Below are positions 26,597 to 36,446 of a DNA stretch of 64,000 bases, in pieces; within the stretch, counting starts at the first letter, position 1, and the number at the start of each line of letters is the position of its first letter. The notes beneath the pieces were generated by a model. The model was not told the DNA's origin and searched no databases. It saw nothing but the letters and a program-made list of their open reading frames with translations. The stretch covers positions 43,743 through 107,742 of the forward strand of contig NZ_JAOQJD010000008.1 of the NCBI RefSeq assembly GCF_025566985.1. Reading direction: 5' to 3'. Both the position numbers and the translations under genes were made by a program. This DNA is from Aedoeadaptatus acetigenes (lineage in GTDB: Bacteria > Bacillota > Clostridia > Tissierellales > Peptoniphilaceae).

Positions 26597-29117
26597 GGGC
26601 GTCCCTCTCTTTCAGTCGATCCAGTACTTCCGATTCGGAAAGGGCTAACCACTCTGCTTCCACTTCGTAGCGACGGCGGTAATATTCAAGCCAAATCAAA
26701 TAGGTGGCAAAGGCGATGATGGAGGCGACCCAAATGACCAGGTAGCGAATCTTTGTGTCCATGCCCAGGAGCAGACAGAGGGAAATGCCGGGCACCAGGG
26801 CCAAGGCCACAAAGGCATAGTACTTCTTTTTTTCGTAGCCGGCAAAGAAGCGCGCGTGCTTATCCTTCACCTGCGCCAAGCCTCGAGTATCTTGGGATAA
26901 AATCATGGGGATCAAGTCGCCGCTCATAATGCTTTGTTTCTCCGGAAGGTCGCCGTGGATCAACTCGCTTTCCGCCAGTTTTAAATCGAAAATATGGTTG
27001 AGGCCGCCGAAGATCCGAGGACCGACCAGGCCGATGAAAAGAGACAGGGGCAAATAGGCCAGCAATATCAGCCAATATTTTCCCAAGTGGAATCCATACA
27101 CGCCGAGCATGGCCTCCCGCATGGCGTCGATGCCGTAGTGGAAGGGCAGCGCGGGATAGATGGAGCGGAAAAAGGGCGCCATCATTTCGATGGGATAGGT
27201 GCCGGAGGCGCCGGGAATTTGCAAGATCAGCACGATAACGGCGATGGCCTTGCCGATGTTTCTGAAAGTGGCCGCCAAGGAATAGATCATGGACACATAG
27301 GCCAGGGAGGACAAGAGGGCCGTTAGCACAAAGAGGAAGGGATGGGCGCACTGAACCTTTAAAAGCCACAGGTCGCCGACACTGACGATAAGGGCCTGAA
27401 TCAGGCCGATCGAGGCAAAGAGGGCCCAGCGGCCGACGTAGGCTCCTTTAAAGCTCAAAGGTTCCACGGACTCGTCTCTGTCTACGTCGATTTTTATAAT
27501 CGAAATAAGAATCATGCCGCCGACCCAAAGGGCCAGGTTCGTGAAAAAGGGCGTCATGGCGCTGCCGTAGTTCTCGCTTTGATAAACCACGTGTTCGTTG
27601 ATCTTCACCGGACTTTCCATGAAGGTGGTAAAGGTGTTTTCGTCGAAGATGGTGGCCCGGCGAATTTTTTCATAGAGGGGACCGCGGTCCAATTGCCCCA
27701 AATCCTTTTGTAGGCCGGAAATGCTGTTTTGGGCGCGTCCAAGACTTTCCAAGCTATTTTCCACGGTTTTGTGGGCTTCGCCGGTCATAGCCTCCATGTC
27801 GCCGAGCAGGCGATCAAATTCGTCCAGGAGCACGGGCATGGTGGATAAGCTTGCAGAAAAATGTCCTTCCACTTGATTCAGCAAATCGAAGCTTTGATTC
27901 ATGATCGGAGGAACGCTGTTCCTAAAGTCCAGCCTTAAATCGTCGAGGGCGTCGGAGGATTCCTTCAGGCGATTTTGAATCGTGCGGTGGTTGTCTTCCA
28001 GAGAGATCCTCGCCGATTTTATGGCCGCATTTTGCTCCCTCGCGGCGTCCAAGAGGGCGCCGTTCCTTTTATTGATTTGCTGCCAACGCCCTACGACATC
28101 CAAGGGCCGCGCCTCTTTCGGTATGGGCGAGAGCGTGTCCAAATCCCTGAGAATTCGTCTGTTTATGTCGTTAATCAATTCCATGTCCACGAGACTGCGC
28201 TCGATGCGCTGTTTTTCATAAGTAAAGTCTCGGTCCAAAGATAAGTACTTTTTCTCGGAATAGGTGTCGGCCATGCGCCCCATGCGATTCATGTCGTCCA
28301 TCATGTTTTCGTAGGCGCCGGCGATCTTTTCACTTTGCCGACGAGTCTCTTCCAAAAGCGCCGAGGCTTCATCTAAAGTGATTTCGCCTTTTTTCACCGC
28401 ATCCTTTAAAGCCGTGACGTCCTTGCGGGCGCCGCGGCTCAATTCCGACAGGCGATTCAGCTCGTCGTCCATGTTTTTTAACACCGTTTCATATTCCGTC
28501 AGGTTTTGACTCACCTTGCCCAGACTTTGAATGGCGTCGTCGCGCTTTTCCTCCGTCTCGCCGCGGAAATCCGTCGTGGCCTTCGCCACTTTTTCCCCTA
28601 AAATCTCCGAACTCATGGCCACGAAGCGACTGTCAATTTGCGCTTCCAGGGTGCCGAGCCCTGTGGAGGTGATCTTCGGCGCGATGGCATTGAGTTTTTC
28701 GTTGACATAGTAATCCAGGGCCGGGAAGCGAATGGCGCCTTCATCTAAAATGGACAGAAAAGACGAGGAAAAATCCGAAGGAATGACGATGGCGGCGTAG
28801 TAATCCCCCGCCTTTACTCCCTCGATGGCCGTCTCTTTATCCACAAAGGTCCACCCGAGCTGGTCGTTCTTTTTTAGTTCCGCCACGATTTCGTCGCCGG
28901 CATTAAGGTCCTTCCCCTGAAAGGGCACGGCGGTGTCTTCGTTGGCGATAGCGATCTTTACCTGATCCAAATTTCCGTAGGGATCCATGTTTGCGGCAAT
29001 ATTAAACCACGCGTAAAAAGACGGAAGCAAAGAAATGCCCACGAGAACGAGAAGTGCCGCCTCGTTGGTCAGTATCCGCTTAAAATCCCGTTTTAAAATT
29101 GTCATTACTTTTTTCAT
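26589..29117 (-). CDS. YhgE/Pip family membrane protein 2 with C-terminal extension
   Basis: 842-residue paralogue of the downstream protein, with the same N-terminal segment (LLVLVGISLLPSFYAWFNIA then ANMDPYGN), a long helical extracytoplasmic domain and a terminal membrane cluster ending near residue 705. Beyond that it has about 130 extra residues: a soluble stretch (DLPEKQSIMSGDLIPMILSQ) and two more hydrophobic segments near 765-810, ending in a charged tail. The ATG at 29117 has GGAAAG seven bases upstream. Tandem arrangement suggests that the two act as a hetero-complex (inference). Confidence 0.82.
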   Translation of the reverse strand: MKKVMTILKRDFKRILTNEAALLVLVGISLLPSFYAWFNIAANMDPYGNLDQVKIAIANEDTAVPFQGKDLNAGDEIVAELKKNDQLGWTFVDKETAIEGVKAGDYYAAIVIPSDFSSSFLSILDEGAIRFPALDYYVNEKLNAIAPKITSTGLGTLEAQIDSRFVAMSSEILGEKVAKATTDFRGETEEKRDDAIQSLGKVSQNLTEYETVLKNMDDELNRLSELSRGARKDVTALKDAVKKGEITLDEASALLEETRRQSEKIAGAYENMMDDMNRMGRMADTYSEKKYLSLDRDFTYEKQRIERSLVDMELINDINRRILRDLDTLSPIPKEARPLDVVGRWQQINKRNGALLDAAREQNAAIKSARISLEDNHRTIQNRLKESSDALDDLRLDFRNSVPPIMNQSFDLLNQVEGHFSASLSTMPVLLDEFDRLLGDMEAMTGEAHKTVENSLESLGRAQNSISGLQKDLGQLDRGPLYEKIRRATIFDENTFTTFMESPVKINEHVVYQSENYGSAMTPFFTNLALWVGGMILISIIKIDVDRDESVEPLSFKGAYVGRWALFASIGLIQALIVSVGDLWLLKVQCAHPFLFVLTALLSSLAYVSMIYSLAATFRNIGKAIAVIVLILQIPGASGTYPIEMMAPFFRSIYPALPFHYGIDAMREAMLGVYGFHLGKYWLILLAYLPLSLFIGLVGPRIFGGLNHIFDLKLAESELIHGDLPEKQSIMSGDLIPMILSQDTRGLAQVKDKHARFFAGYEKKKYYAFVALALVPGISLCLLLGMDTKIRYLVIWVASIIAFATYLIWLEYYRRRYEVEAEWLALSESEVLDRLKERDAHE

Positions 29118-29285
29118 AAAGGCTCTTTCCAATATACGATTGATCCGTACCGGTCGCTAAATGGTTTTCTCCGATTTATAATTCTTACCCGCCACAGGGG
29201 CAAATACACAATCTTCCGTTCTTTTCCCTCTCCATTTATTTCCCTTATTTTGAAAATAAAAAAAGACAGGCCTCAAATCAAAACA

Positions 29286-29303
29286 GGATCTCCGCAGAGA
29301 TCC
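29286..29303 (-). terminator. Terminator after the 122-residue membrane protein
   Basis: GGATCTC-cgca-GAGATCC stem followed on the minus strand by TGTTTTGATTT; 13 bases past the stop. Confidence 0.65.
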
Positions 29304-29316
29304 CATGGCTGTTCAT

Positions 29317-29685
29317 CTATGATTGTTTTACATTGCGAATTAACTTCGTAAAAAGCAGAAGCAGGCCGCCGAAGAGGACGCCGATAATCAGGCCCTTTGC
29401 CAATGTCAGCGCAAAAAAGAACAGCGACAAAGCGACGATAAGCCCGCCGTGAAGCATCGGCCCGCCGAAGAGCACTTCTTCGCCTTCGGGAGATATGCCC
29501 CGGCCGCGGCGCAATTCAAGGTGAAAGACGACAAAGCCGATGCCCGCAAGGGCCATGCCCCATGCGGCGATGAAATTCGTGGTCGCCCGCATAAATCCCG
29601 CGGCCATTACCCCTTGCCTCAATAAAATCATGGCGATGCCGAGAATGGCATAGCTTCGTAATCTTTTTTTATTCAAACTTTGCAA
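29317..29685 (-). CDS. Small membrane protein of unknown function
   Basis: 122 residues with four hydrophobic segments (about 13-30, 37-54, 77-92 and 94-113) and a charged loop RRGRGISPEGEE between the second and third. No family recognised. The start is taken as TTG at 29685 with GGGG about 7 bases upstream; no in-frame ATG lies near, so the exact start is uncertain. It has its own terminator downstream; it follows the Gate-domain protein gene by 100 bases and may be co-transcribed. Confidence 0.6.
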   Translation of the reverse strand: MQSLNKKRLRSYAILGIAMILLRQGVMAAGFMRATTNFIAAWGMALAGIGFVVFHLELRRGRGISPEGEEVLFGGPMLHGGLIVALSLFFFALTLAKGLIIGVLFGGLLLLFTKLIRNVKQS

Positions 29686-29784
29686 ATTGATTCCCCATTT
29701 CTTTCACGGTTTTCTACATGATTTTAACACAAATCTCATAAAGGGCAATGAAAAAAAGCGCAGATTCCTCCGCGCCTTTGTGTC

Positions 29785-30951
29785 TTAACCGATAAGCATA
29801 AAAATGAAGTGCGCTGCGATGCCCGCCGCCAAGCCGCCGATGGTGTGGGACAAAATTGCTTTGCCCGCCAATTCTCTGGAGTCCAAGGCGTCCATCATGG
29901 CGATGTGGGTGCTTAAATAGCCGGACCAACACATGCCCATGGCCGTAAAGACGGCGATGTCGTTGGGCAGGGCCACGCCCGTTGCGATAAAGTTCGGTAC
30001 GAGGGAAATCGCCGCACCGACGGCGCCAAGTGCCGTAATGGGAAAGGCAATGGCTTCCGGCGATTGGAATCCGAAGATCGGTTCAAAGATAAATTGCAGC
30101 TTTTGACCGACCAAGGGCAAAAATTCCACGCCTTCATAGGCCGCGCCGGTGTATTGGCCACCCTCGCCGGGTCCGAAAGTAATCATCATGACGAAAGTAC
30201 AGACGATGAGCACGCCGGGGATGACGGACACGCCCATATCCACGCCGTTTCTTCCCCCTTCGAGGAGCGCATCCAAGGTGCGTTGGAAGAGATTGCCTTC
30301 GCGAATGTAGCGGAATTCATTTTTGCCTTCGAGATCTTCCGCCGTCAAGGTTTCGTCGTAGGGATCTTCAGCCACGTCGCCGTAATATTTTTTCGTTTGA
30401 ATCAGCATCAGGCGCACGCTGACGACGGAGCCGATGACGGCGCCGAGATTTCCGATAATGGCCGGCGCGATAAATTCCTCGCCTTGGGCAATCATAAAGG
30501 TGGTGACGATGAGGCCCATGCCGAAAGAAGTCCCTAAATTGCAAAGGGCGGGCACTTGATACTTTCTAAAGTACTGGGTAAAGGTCTTGTCCTTTGCAAA
30601 GGAAATAATCGCCGGATTGTCCGACAAAAAGGTGGCCACGGCACCGGTGACGCTGGCACCGGGAAGTCCCCAGACGGGTTTCATCAAGGGCGCGAAGATT
30701 TTATTAATCAGGGCGATGGCGCCGAATTCCGACATGACGCCGCTAATGGCGCCTGCCAACACGGCCATGGCCATAATTAAAAAGACCGTCGACAAGAGCA
30801 GATCGTGGGCCGTGGCCATCATGGTCTTGAACATCATGCCGACGCCCATTTTGTGACCGATTAAATAGAATCCGCCGAGAAGTATAACGAGAAACACAAA
30901 GGTCTCGACACCTATGGCTTTTACTTTCTTCTTTCCGTTCATGCTGTCCAT
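29785..30951 (-). CDS. Nucleoside-recognition (Gate) domain membrane protein
   Basis: 388-residue polytopic protein with about nine hydrophobic segments and two Gate-type repeats; the central part has FLSDNPAIISFAKD (about 106-119) and PALCNLGTSFGMGLI (about 131-145), and the second half GVDMGVSVIPGVLIVCTF. This resembles the clostridial CD0519/CD1768-type family of nucleoside-recognition membrane proteins; the transported compound is not known. GGAGG five bases upstream of the ATG at 30951 fixes the start; 15 further in-frame codons upstream are unlikely to be translated. Confidence 0.75.
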   Translation of the reverse strand: MDSMNGKKKVKAIGVETFVFLVILLGGFYLIGHKMGVGMMFKTMMATAHDLLLSTVFLIMAMAVLAGAISGVMSEFGAIALINKIFAPLMKPVWGLPGASVTGAVATFLSDNPAIISFAKDKTFTQYFRKYQVPALCNLGTSFGMGLIVTTFMIAQGEEFIAPAIIGNLGAVIGSVVSVRLMLIQTKKYYGDVAEDPYDETLTAEDLEGKNEFRYIREGNLFQRTLDALLEGGRNGVDMGVSVIPGVLIVCTFVMMITFGPGEGGQYTGAAYEGVEFLPLVGQKLQFIFEPIFGFQSPEAIAFPITALGAVGAAISLVPNFIATGVALPNDIAVFTAMGMCWSGYLSTHIAMMDALDSRELAGKAILSHTIGGLAAGIAAHFIFMLIG

Positions 30952-31763
30952 AAAAACCTCCGTACACCTGTTTGCGCCTAAATTTTTCGGATTCATCTCC
31001 GGTAACAGAGAATTGATTATTTAAATGTATATTATAATCGAATTTCTCTACGAGATCAATCAAATCTTCACGGCCTCTTAAGGAAAAATAAATCGCCCAA
31101 CTCCTTTTTTATGACGACTTTTTCTACGAGAATTTATCTCTTCTTTCAATTAACTACGTCTCGATGAAAAGCATTCTATGAACCGGAATCCCGACCCCGA
31201 CCGTCCTTCCCGTCAAAAATAATTTTTCCTCCTCTCTTTCTTACGGGCGTAAACCTCCGCCTTCGGATTCGTTTTTATCGTCGATGCGGCGATTCGCTTC
31301 CCTTGTTTCGTCGACTTTCCCGCCTGCCGAAGATACACGCGCCAAATCGGGCCGGGTTAACCATTGCAACGGCTGTCCCTAAAAAAATCCGGCGATCGAA
31401 TCATTCGACCCGCGCGTTTTAAGGAAGATTCGTCATTTTTCTCACCTTTGATTTAAAAAACAGCCGAAAATTTTTGCCTCGGACCGTGAAAGTTTTAACT
31501 TCCCCCTTTTCCTTCGTTCATTTTTTTGTTTTTTCAATTTACATCCGCCAATATTGTTGTTTGTCGACAAAATTCTTTAGAAATTATGCTTTTTCACAAT
31601 TTTCTGAAAATCAGCTATCATTTTTCGACGCCTTTGTATATAATGTTTTTCGAGGACGGGGAATTCAGCCTGATAACGTTTTCATGTTCGGGCCGCACCC
31701 CGCACCTGTCGGTTCCGCCGACGATTGGACATAATACTCGCAAGAATATTAAGGAGTGTGTAC
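30952..31763. other. Long non-coding stretch upstream of nifJ
   Basis: About 0.8 kb without a credible gene between two divergent genes. The + strand is pyrimidine-rich (many C/T runs at 31080-31520). It contains a perfect 12-bp palindrome TTTGTCGACAAA at 31560-31571, the TATAAT at 31639-31644 and a GC-rich leader of about 110 bases before nifJ. Short open frames here have no ribosome site. It may hold regulatory DNA for the highly expressed PFOR gene or a decayed gene; neither can be shown. Confidence 0.5.
31639..31644 (+). promoter_or_regulatory. Candidate -10 element for nifJ
   Basis: TATAAT 120 bases before the ATG; the hexamer 17 bases upstream is a poor -35. It would give a 5' leader of about 110 bases whose function is not apparent. 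Confidence 0.45.
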
Positions 31764-34700
31764 ATGACCGAAAAAGTCTATAAGTCTATGGACGGTAACG
31801 AAGCGGCGGCTTACGTCTCTTACGCATTTACCGAAGTAGCAGCAATTTTCCCGATTACCCCTTCTTCCCCCATGGCAGCTTCAGTCGACAGCTGGTCTGC
31901 TGACGGAAAGAAGAATCTTTTCGGACAAGAAGTACGTTTAGTAGAAATGCAAGCTGAAGCCGGTGCTGCAGCTACCCTGCACGGCTCTTTGGAAGCGGGC
32001 GCATTGACCACGACCTACACCGCATCGCAAGGTCTTGCTCTCATGATCCCCAGTATGTTCCGTACCGCCGGTTCTCTGTACCCGGGCGTTATGCACGTTG
32101 CCGCACGTACCTTAGGTTCCCACGTTCTTTCTATTTACGGGGATCATTCGGACGTTATGGCTTGCCGTCAAACAGGCTGGGCCATGCTCGCATCCGGCGA
32201 TGTTCAAGAAACCATGAACTTGGCCGCCGTCGCCCACTTGGCAGCCATTGAAGGCTCCGTACCCTTCATGCATTTCTTCGACGGTTTCAGAACCTCTCAC
32301 GAAATTCAAAAAGTCGAAGTCTTCGATTACGAAGATCTGGGCAATCTCTTAAACTGGGATGCCGTGGAACACTACAAACAAAACGCCATGAATCCGGAAC
32401 GCCCGAAACAAAGAGGGATCGTTCAAAACCCGGATACTTACTTCCAATCCAGAGAATCCATTAACGTTTTCTACGACCGTCTGCCTGAAATCGTAGAAAG
32501 CTACATGAATAAAGTCAACGAATTAAAGGGCACGGACTACCGCCTCTTTAATTACTACGGCGCAGATGATGCAGAACACGTCATCGTCGGTATGGGCTCC
32601 GTCAGCGGTTTGGTAAAAGACACCGTCGACCGTTTAAATGAAGAAGGCCAAAAGACCGGTTACTTACAAGTACACCTCTTCCGCCCCTTCTCCAAGAAGC
32701 ATTTCTTAGCTGAAATGCCCAAGAGCGTCAAACGGATTTCCGTCATCGACCGTACCAAGGAACCGGGCGGCAGAGATCCCTTGTTCTTAGATGTTTCCGC
32801 TGTTTACAACAACATGGAAAATGCGCCTGAAATTTACGGTGGCCGCTACGGTCTTTCCTCCAAAGACGTGGACCACGCACAAATTAACGCCATTTTCGAA
32901 AACCTGAATCAAAACGAACCGAAAGACGACTTCACCGTCGGTATCGTCGACGACGTTACCTATCGTTCCTTACCGGTGGATCGCAGCTTCGTTATTCGCA
33001 ATCCCAAGATCATCAACTGCAAGTTCTGGGGTCTCGGCGGCGACGGTACCGTCGGTGCCAACAAAAACTCCATTAAGATCATTGGCGACAACACGGATAT
33101 GTATGTACAAGCGTACTTCGAATACGACGCCAAGAAGACCGGCGGGATCACCAAATCCAACCTACGCTTCGGCCACGAACCGATTCGCAACAGCAACGCC
33201 GTCACCTATGGCGACTTTATCGCTTGCCACAACCAAAGCTACATTTCCCGTTACGACATCGTCAACGAAATTCGTCCGGGCGGCGTCTTCTTGTTGAACA
33301 CCACTTGGGACGACGAAACCCTTGTCAGCCACCTGCCCAACAAGGTTAAGAAATACCTGGCTGAAAACGACATTCAATTCTACACCATCGACGCTGTTGA
33401 ATTGGCTGAAGAAATCGGCTTAGGTCGTCGTACCAACACGATTCTGCAATCCGCATTCTTTAAGCTCGCAGAAATCATCCCCATGGATGAAGCCGAACGC
33501 TTGATGAAGGAATTCGCAAAGAAATCTTACGGCAAAAAAGGCGAAAAAGTCGTCAACATGAACTACAAGGCCATCGAAGTGGGCTATCAAAACCTCCGCA
33601 AATTCGAAGTACCGGCCGAATGGAAGAACCTCACCGTGGAAAAACCGGAAGTCGATCCGACCTTATCCGACTACGTCCGCAACATGATGCTTCCCATTAC
33701 GGAACTTCACGGGGACGACCTGCCCGTATCCGCATTTAAAGGCTACGAATCCGGCTTCATTCCCTTGGGTACCTCGAAATTCGAAAAACGGGGCATCGCC
33801 GTTCACGTTCCTCGTTGGCAACCGGATAACTGTATCCAATGTAACCAATGTTCTTTCGTCTGCCCTCACGCAGCCATTCGCCCCTTCTTGTTAGATGAAG
33901 AAGAAGCAAAGAACAAACCCGAAAACTTCCGCACGCTCCCCGCGAAGGGCTTCAAAGAATACGAATTCGCCATTCAAGTGGATCCCCTCGACTGTACGGG
34001 ATGCGGCAACTGTGTTCAAACCTGCCCGGCCAAGGAAAAAGCCCTGGTCTTCGAAGATTTCGAAACACAACTTCCGGAACAAGAAAACTGGGATTACGCC
34101 ATGACCTTGTCCCACAAGAAAAACCCCATGGACAAGTTCACTATCAAGGGTAGTCAATTCGAACAACCGCTCCTCGAATTCTCGGGCGCATGTGCCGGCT
34201 GTTCCGAATCTCCCTATGCGAAACTTCTCACCCAACTCTTCGGCGACAGAATGTACATCGCCAATGCGACGGGTTGTTCCCAAGCTTGGGGCTGCGCATT
34301 CCCCATCGCACCTTACACCACCAACCACCAAGGCTTCGGTCCCGCATGGTCCAACTTGTTGTTTGAAAACAATGCGGAATTCTGCTTAGGTCTATACCTG
34401 GCTACCGGTCAACAACGTGAAAAAGTGGCCATGGAACTCGAAAAGGTCAATGCCGCCATCGACGACAAGGAAGCAAAAGCCGCTTTTAAAGAATGGGTCG
34501 ACAACTACAATGTCGGCGAAGGCACCCGCGAACGCAGCGACGCTGTGATCGAAGCGCTGAAACGCCTGGATCTCGACGGCGAAGCATTGAAGGCAAGAGA
34601 CTATGTCCTCGCCCACAAAGAACAACTCACCAAGAAATCCTTCTGGATGTACGGCGGCGACGGCTGGGCTTATGACATCGGCTACGGCGGATTGGACCAC

Positions 34701-35285
34701 GTCCTCGCAACAGGCGCCGACTTAAACGTCCTCGTCGTTGACAACGAACTTTACGCCAACACCGGCGGTCAATCCTCGAAAGCTACCCCGAAGGGTGCTG
34801 TCGTACAATTTGCCGCTGCAGGTAAGAAGACCGCGAAGAAAGACTTGGGTCTGTTGGCCATGAGCTACCGCGACATCTACGTCGCCAAGGTCGCCCTCGG
34901 TGCCAATATGAACCACTTAATCAAGGTCATTAAAGAAGCCGAAGCTTACGACGGACCCTCTCTCATCGTCGCATACTCGCCCTGTATCAACCACGGTATT
35001 ACCAAGGGCATGGCTTATGCTACGAAACAACAAAAAGAAGCCGTCGAAAGTAACTACTGGCAACTGTACCACTACAATCCCGAGCTCATCGCCAAGGGCG
35101 AAAATCCCTTCAGCATGGATTCCAAGGAACCCTCCAAGTCCTACCGCGAATTCCTTATGAGCGAAAACCGTTACGCATCCCTGCTCCGTCGCTCCCCCGA
35201 AGAAGGCGAAGAACTTCTCGACGCTTCGGAAGAAGATGCAAGACAAACCTACAAACGCTACAAAGAACTGTCTGAAGAAGACTAA
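31764..35285 (+). CDS. nifJ: Pyruvate:ferredoxin (flavodoxin) oxidoreductase, single chain
   Basis: Oxidatively decarboxylates pyruvate to acetyl-CoA and CO2, reducing ferredoxin; the central catabolic enzyme of such anaerobes. 1173 residues, standard for homodimeric PFOR. N-terminal domain with FPITPSSPMA (about 28-37), central gamma region with GGDGTVGANKNSIK, a two-[4Fe-4S] ferredoxin domain (CIQCNQCSFVCP from residue 690; CTGCGNCVQTCP from about 744), CAGCSE and the C-terminal TPP site (GGDGWAYDIGYGG near 963, then DNELYANTGGQSSKATPKG). AAGGAGTG precedes the ATG at 31764. Codon use is strongly biased (nearly only GAA for Glu and CAA for Gln), unlike neighbours, fitting high expression. 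Confidence 0.97.
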   Translation: MTEKVYKSMDGNEAAAYVSYAFTEVAAIFPITPSSPMAASVDSWSADGKKNLFGQEVRLVEMQAEAGAAATLHGSLEAGALTTTYTASQGLALMIPSMFRTAGSLYPGVMHVAARTLGSHVLSIYGDHSDVMACRQTGWAMLASGDVQETMNLAAVAHLAAIEGSVPFMHFFDGFRTSHEIQKVEVFDYEDLGNLLNWDAVEHYKQNAMNPERPKQRGIVQNPDTYFQSRESINVFYDRLPEIVESYMNKVNELKGTDYRLFNYYGADDAEHVIVGMGSVSGLVKDTVDRLNEEGQKTGYLQVHLFRPFSKKHFLAEMPKSVKRISVIDRTKEPGGRDPLFLDVSAVYNNMENAPEIYGGRYGLSSKDVDHAQINAIFENLNQNEPKDDFTVGIVDDVTYRSLPVDRSFVIRNPKIINCKFWGLGGDGTVGANKNSIKIIGDNTDMYVQAYFEYDAKKTGGITKSNLRFGHEPIRNSNAVTYGDFIACHNQSYISRYDIVNEIRPGGVFLLNTTWDDETLVSHLPNKVKKYLAENDIQFYTIDAVELAEEIGLGRRTNTILQSAFFKLAEIIPMDEAERLMKEFAKKSYGKKGEKVVNMNYKAIEVGYQNLRKFEVPAEWKNLTVEKPEVDPTLSDYVRNMMLPITELHGDDLPVSAFKGYESGFIPLGTSKFEKRGIAVHVPRWQPDNCIQCNQCSFVCPHAAIRPFLLDEEEAKNKPENFRTLPAKGFKEYEFAIQVDPLDCTGCGNCVQTCPAKEKALVFEDFETQLPEQENWDYAMTLSHKKNPMDKFTIKGSQFEQPLLEFSGACAGCSESPYAKLLTQLFGDRMYIANATGCSQAWGCAFPIAPYTTNHQGFGPAWSNLLFENNAEFCLGLYLATGQQREKVAMELEKVNAAIDDKEAKAAFKEWVDNYNVGEGTRERSDAVIEALKRLDLDGEALKARDYVLAHKEQLTKKSFWMYGGDGWAYDIGYGGLDHVLATGADLNVLVVDNELYANTGGQSSKATPKGAVVQFAAAGKKTAKKDLGLLAMSYRDIYVAKVALGANMNHLIKVIKEAEAYDGPSLIVAYSPCINHGITKGMAYATKQQKEAVESNYWQLYHYNPELIAKGENPFSMDSKEPSKSYREFLMSENRYASLLRRSPEEGEELLDASEEDARQTYKRYKELSEED

Positions 35286-35304
35286 TCTTCAACTGAATCA
35301 CAAA

Positions 35305-35331
35305 GACCCTCGCCTCGGCGAGGGTCTTTTC
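35305..35331 (+). terminator. Intrinsic terminator after nifJ
   Basis: Perfect 10-bp GACCCTCGCC / GGCGAGGGTC stem with T-run, 19 bases after the stop. Confidence 0.88.
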
Positions 35332-35357
35332 TTGCGCAAAAAAGCACCTGAGATGCT

Positions 35358-35783
35358 TTACTCTTCGCTCACGGCCTTTTTGTTGTAGCCGATGTAATTC
35401 GCCAGAAACAAAATTCCCGCCATGGCCAAAGCCGTCCCGAGGCCCGTATAGAAAAAGGCAATGAAGCTCTCGGGCATCAGGTTCATCACCCGAATGGCAA
35501 TGCCGAAGGTCATCATAAAGGCCATAATCAGGAAGGATTTTTTATCGAAGAAATTCCACGGCCGCTTGTACTCCTCTTCATAGCCGTGAATGCGGATCAC
35601 GTGCTTTCCCACCAAGGGATGGAAGACTTTCGTCCAAAACAGGAAAAACACCAAGGCGGTGAGGCCGACATTGAGCACGCTAAAGGCATTTGTATAGGCC
35701 TGAAGGCCTATTTTTAATACATTGCCGCCGGCGAGGGACCAAATCAGCCCGGCCAGCAAAAATAAAGTTCTCTTTTTTACCAC
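35358..35783 (-). CDS. Four-helix membrane protein of unknown function
   Basis: 141 residues, four hydrophobic segments (about 6-24, 34-52, 84-101, 108-132) and a central basic, charged loop HVIRIHGYEEEYKRPWNFFD. No family recognised. Starts at GTG 35783 with AGGAGA seven bases upstream. Convergent with nifJ, separated by the nifJ terminator; transcribed toward it as a single gene, about 200 bases downstream of ribH. Confidence 0.65.
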   Translation of the reverse strand: MVKKRTLFLLAGLIWSLAGGNVLKIGLQAYTNAFSVLNVGLTALVFFLFWTKVFHPLVGKHVIRIHGYEEEYKRPWNFFDKKSFLIMAFMMTFGIAIRVMNLMPESFIAFFYTGLGTALAMAGILFLANYIGYNKKAVSEE

Positions 35784-35984
35784 ATTCTCATCTCCTCATG
35801 GGAAGCGCCACAGGCACTTTATTCGAATCGCCGATAGATAAGTGACACATTGTCACTTCCACTATACCCTTTTCACATTGAAAATCATGGCTGTTCGAAA
35901 AATTTTTTACGCAAAAAAGACGCCCCCGAATCGGAAGCGTCTTTCTGAATTTTCGCTTATTCTTCTCGGCGGGATTTTCGGCCA

Positions 35985-36446
35985 TTACATGGCGTCGAAG
36001 AGATCCGCCATTTCCAACACGCTCATGGCGGTGTCGTAGCCCTTGTTGCCGCTCTTGGTGCCGGCACGTTCTACGGCTTGTTCGATGTTTTCCGTGGTGA
36101 CGATGCCGAAGCCCACGGGAATATTCGTATCCAGCGATACCTTGGCGATGCCCTTGGACACTTCGTTGCAGACGTAGTCGTAGTGGGTGGTGGCTCCGCG
36201 GATCACGGCGCCGAGGCAAATGACGCCGTCGTACTTGCCGGATTGGGCCAGCTTTTGTGCCGCCACGGGAATTTCAAAAGCTCCGGGCACGCGCACCAGG
36301 CTTAGGTCCTCGTCCTTCACGCCGTGACGGTACAAGCAGTCCAAGGCGCCGTCTAAAAGTTTCGACGTAATAAAATCATTGAAACGGCTGACGACAATGG
36401 CGAAGGATTTTCCCTCACCTCTTAACATTCCTTCCATAATTTTCAT
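35985..36446 (-). CDS. ribH: 6,7-dimethyl-8-ribityllumazine synthase
   Basis: Condenses the ribityl-aminopyrimidine with dihydroxybutanone phosphate to give lumazine, the penultimate riboflavin step. 153 residues with RFNDFITSKLLDGA (about 21-34), VPGAFEIP (about 53-60), LGAVIRGATTHYDYVCNE (about 79-96) including the catalytic His, and FGIVTTEN (about 112-119). The ATG at 36446 overlaps the ribBA stop (ATGA), with AAGGAGG eight bases upstream. Last gene of the FMN-riboswitch-controlled operon. Confidence 0.95.
   Translation of the reverse strand: MKIMEGMLRGEGKSFAIVVSRFNDFITSKLLDGALDCLYRHGVKDEDLSLVRVPGAFEIPVAAQKLAQSGKYDGVICLGAVIRGATTHYDYVCNEVSKGIAKVSLDTNIPVGFGIVTTENIEQAVERAGTKSGNKGYDTAMSVLEMADLFDAM

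Noticed and set aside
31560..31571. Palindrome TTTGTCGACAAA as a Rex or other named operator
   Set aside because: Too short and unlike the Rex consensus; kept only as a noted palindrome.
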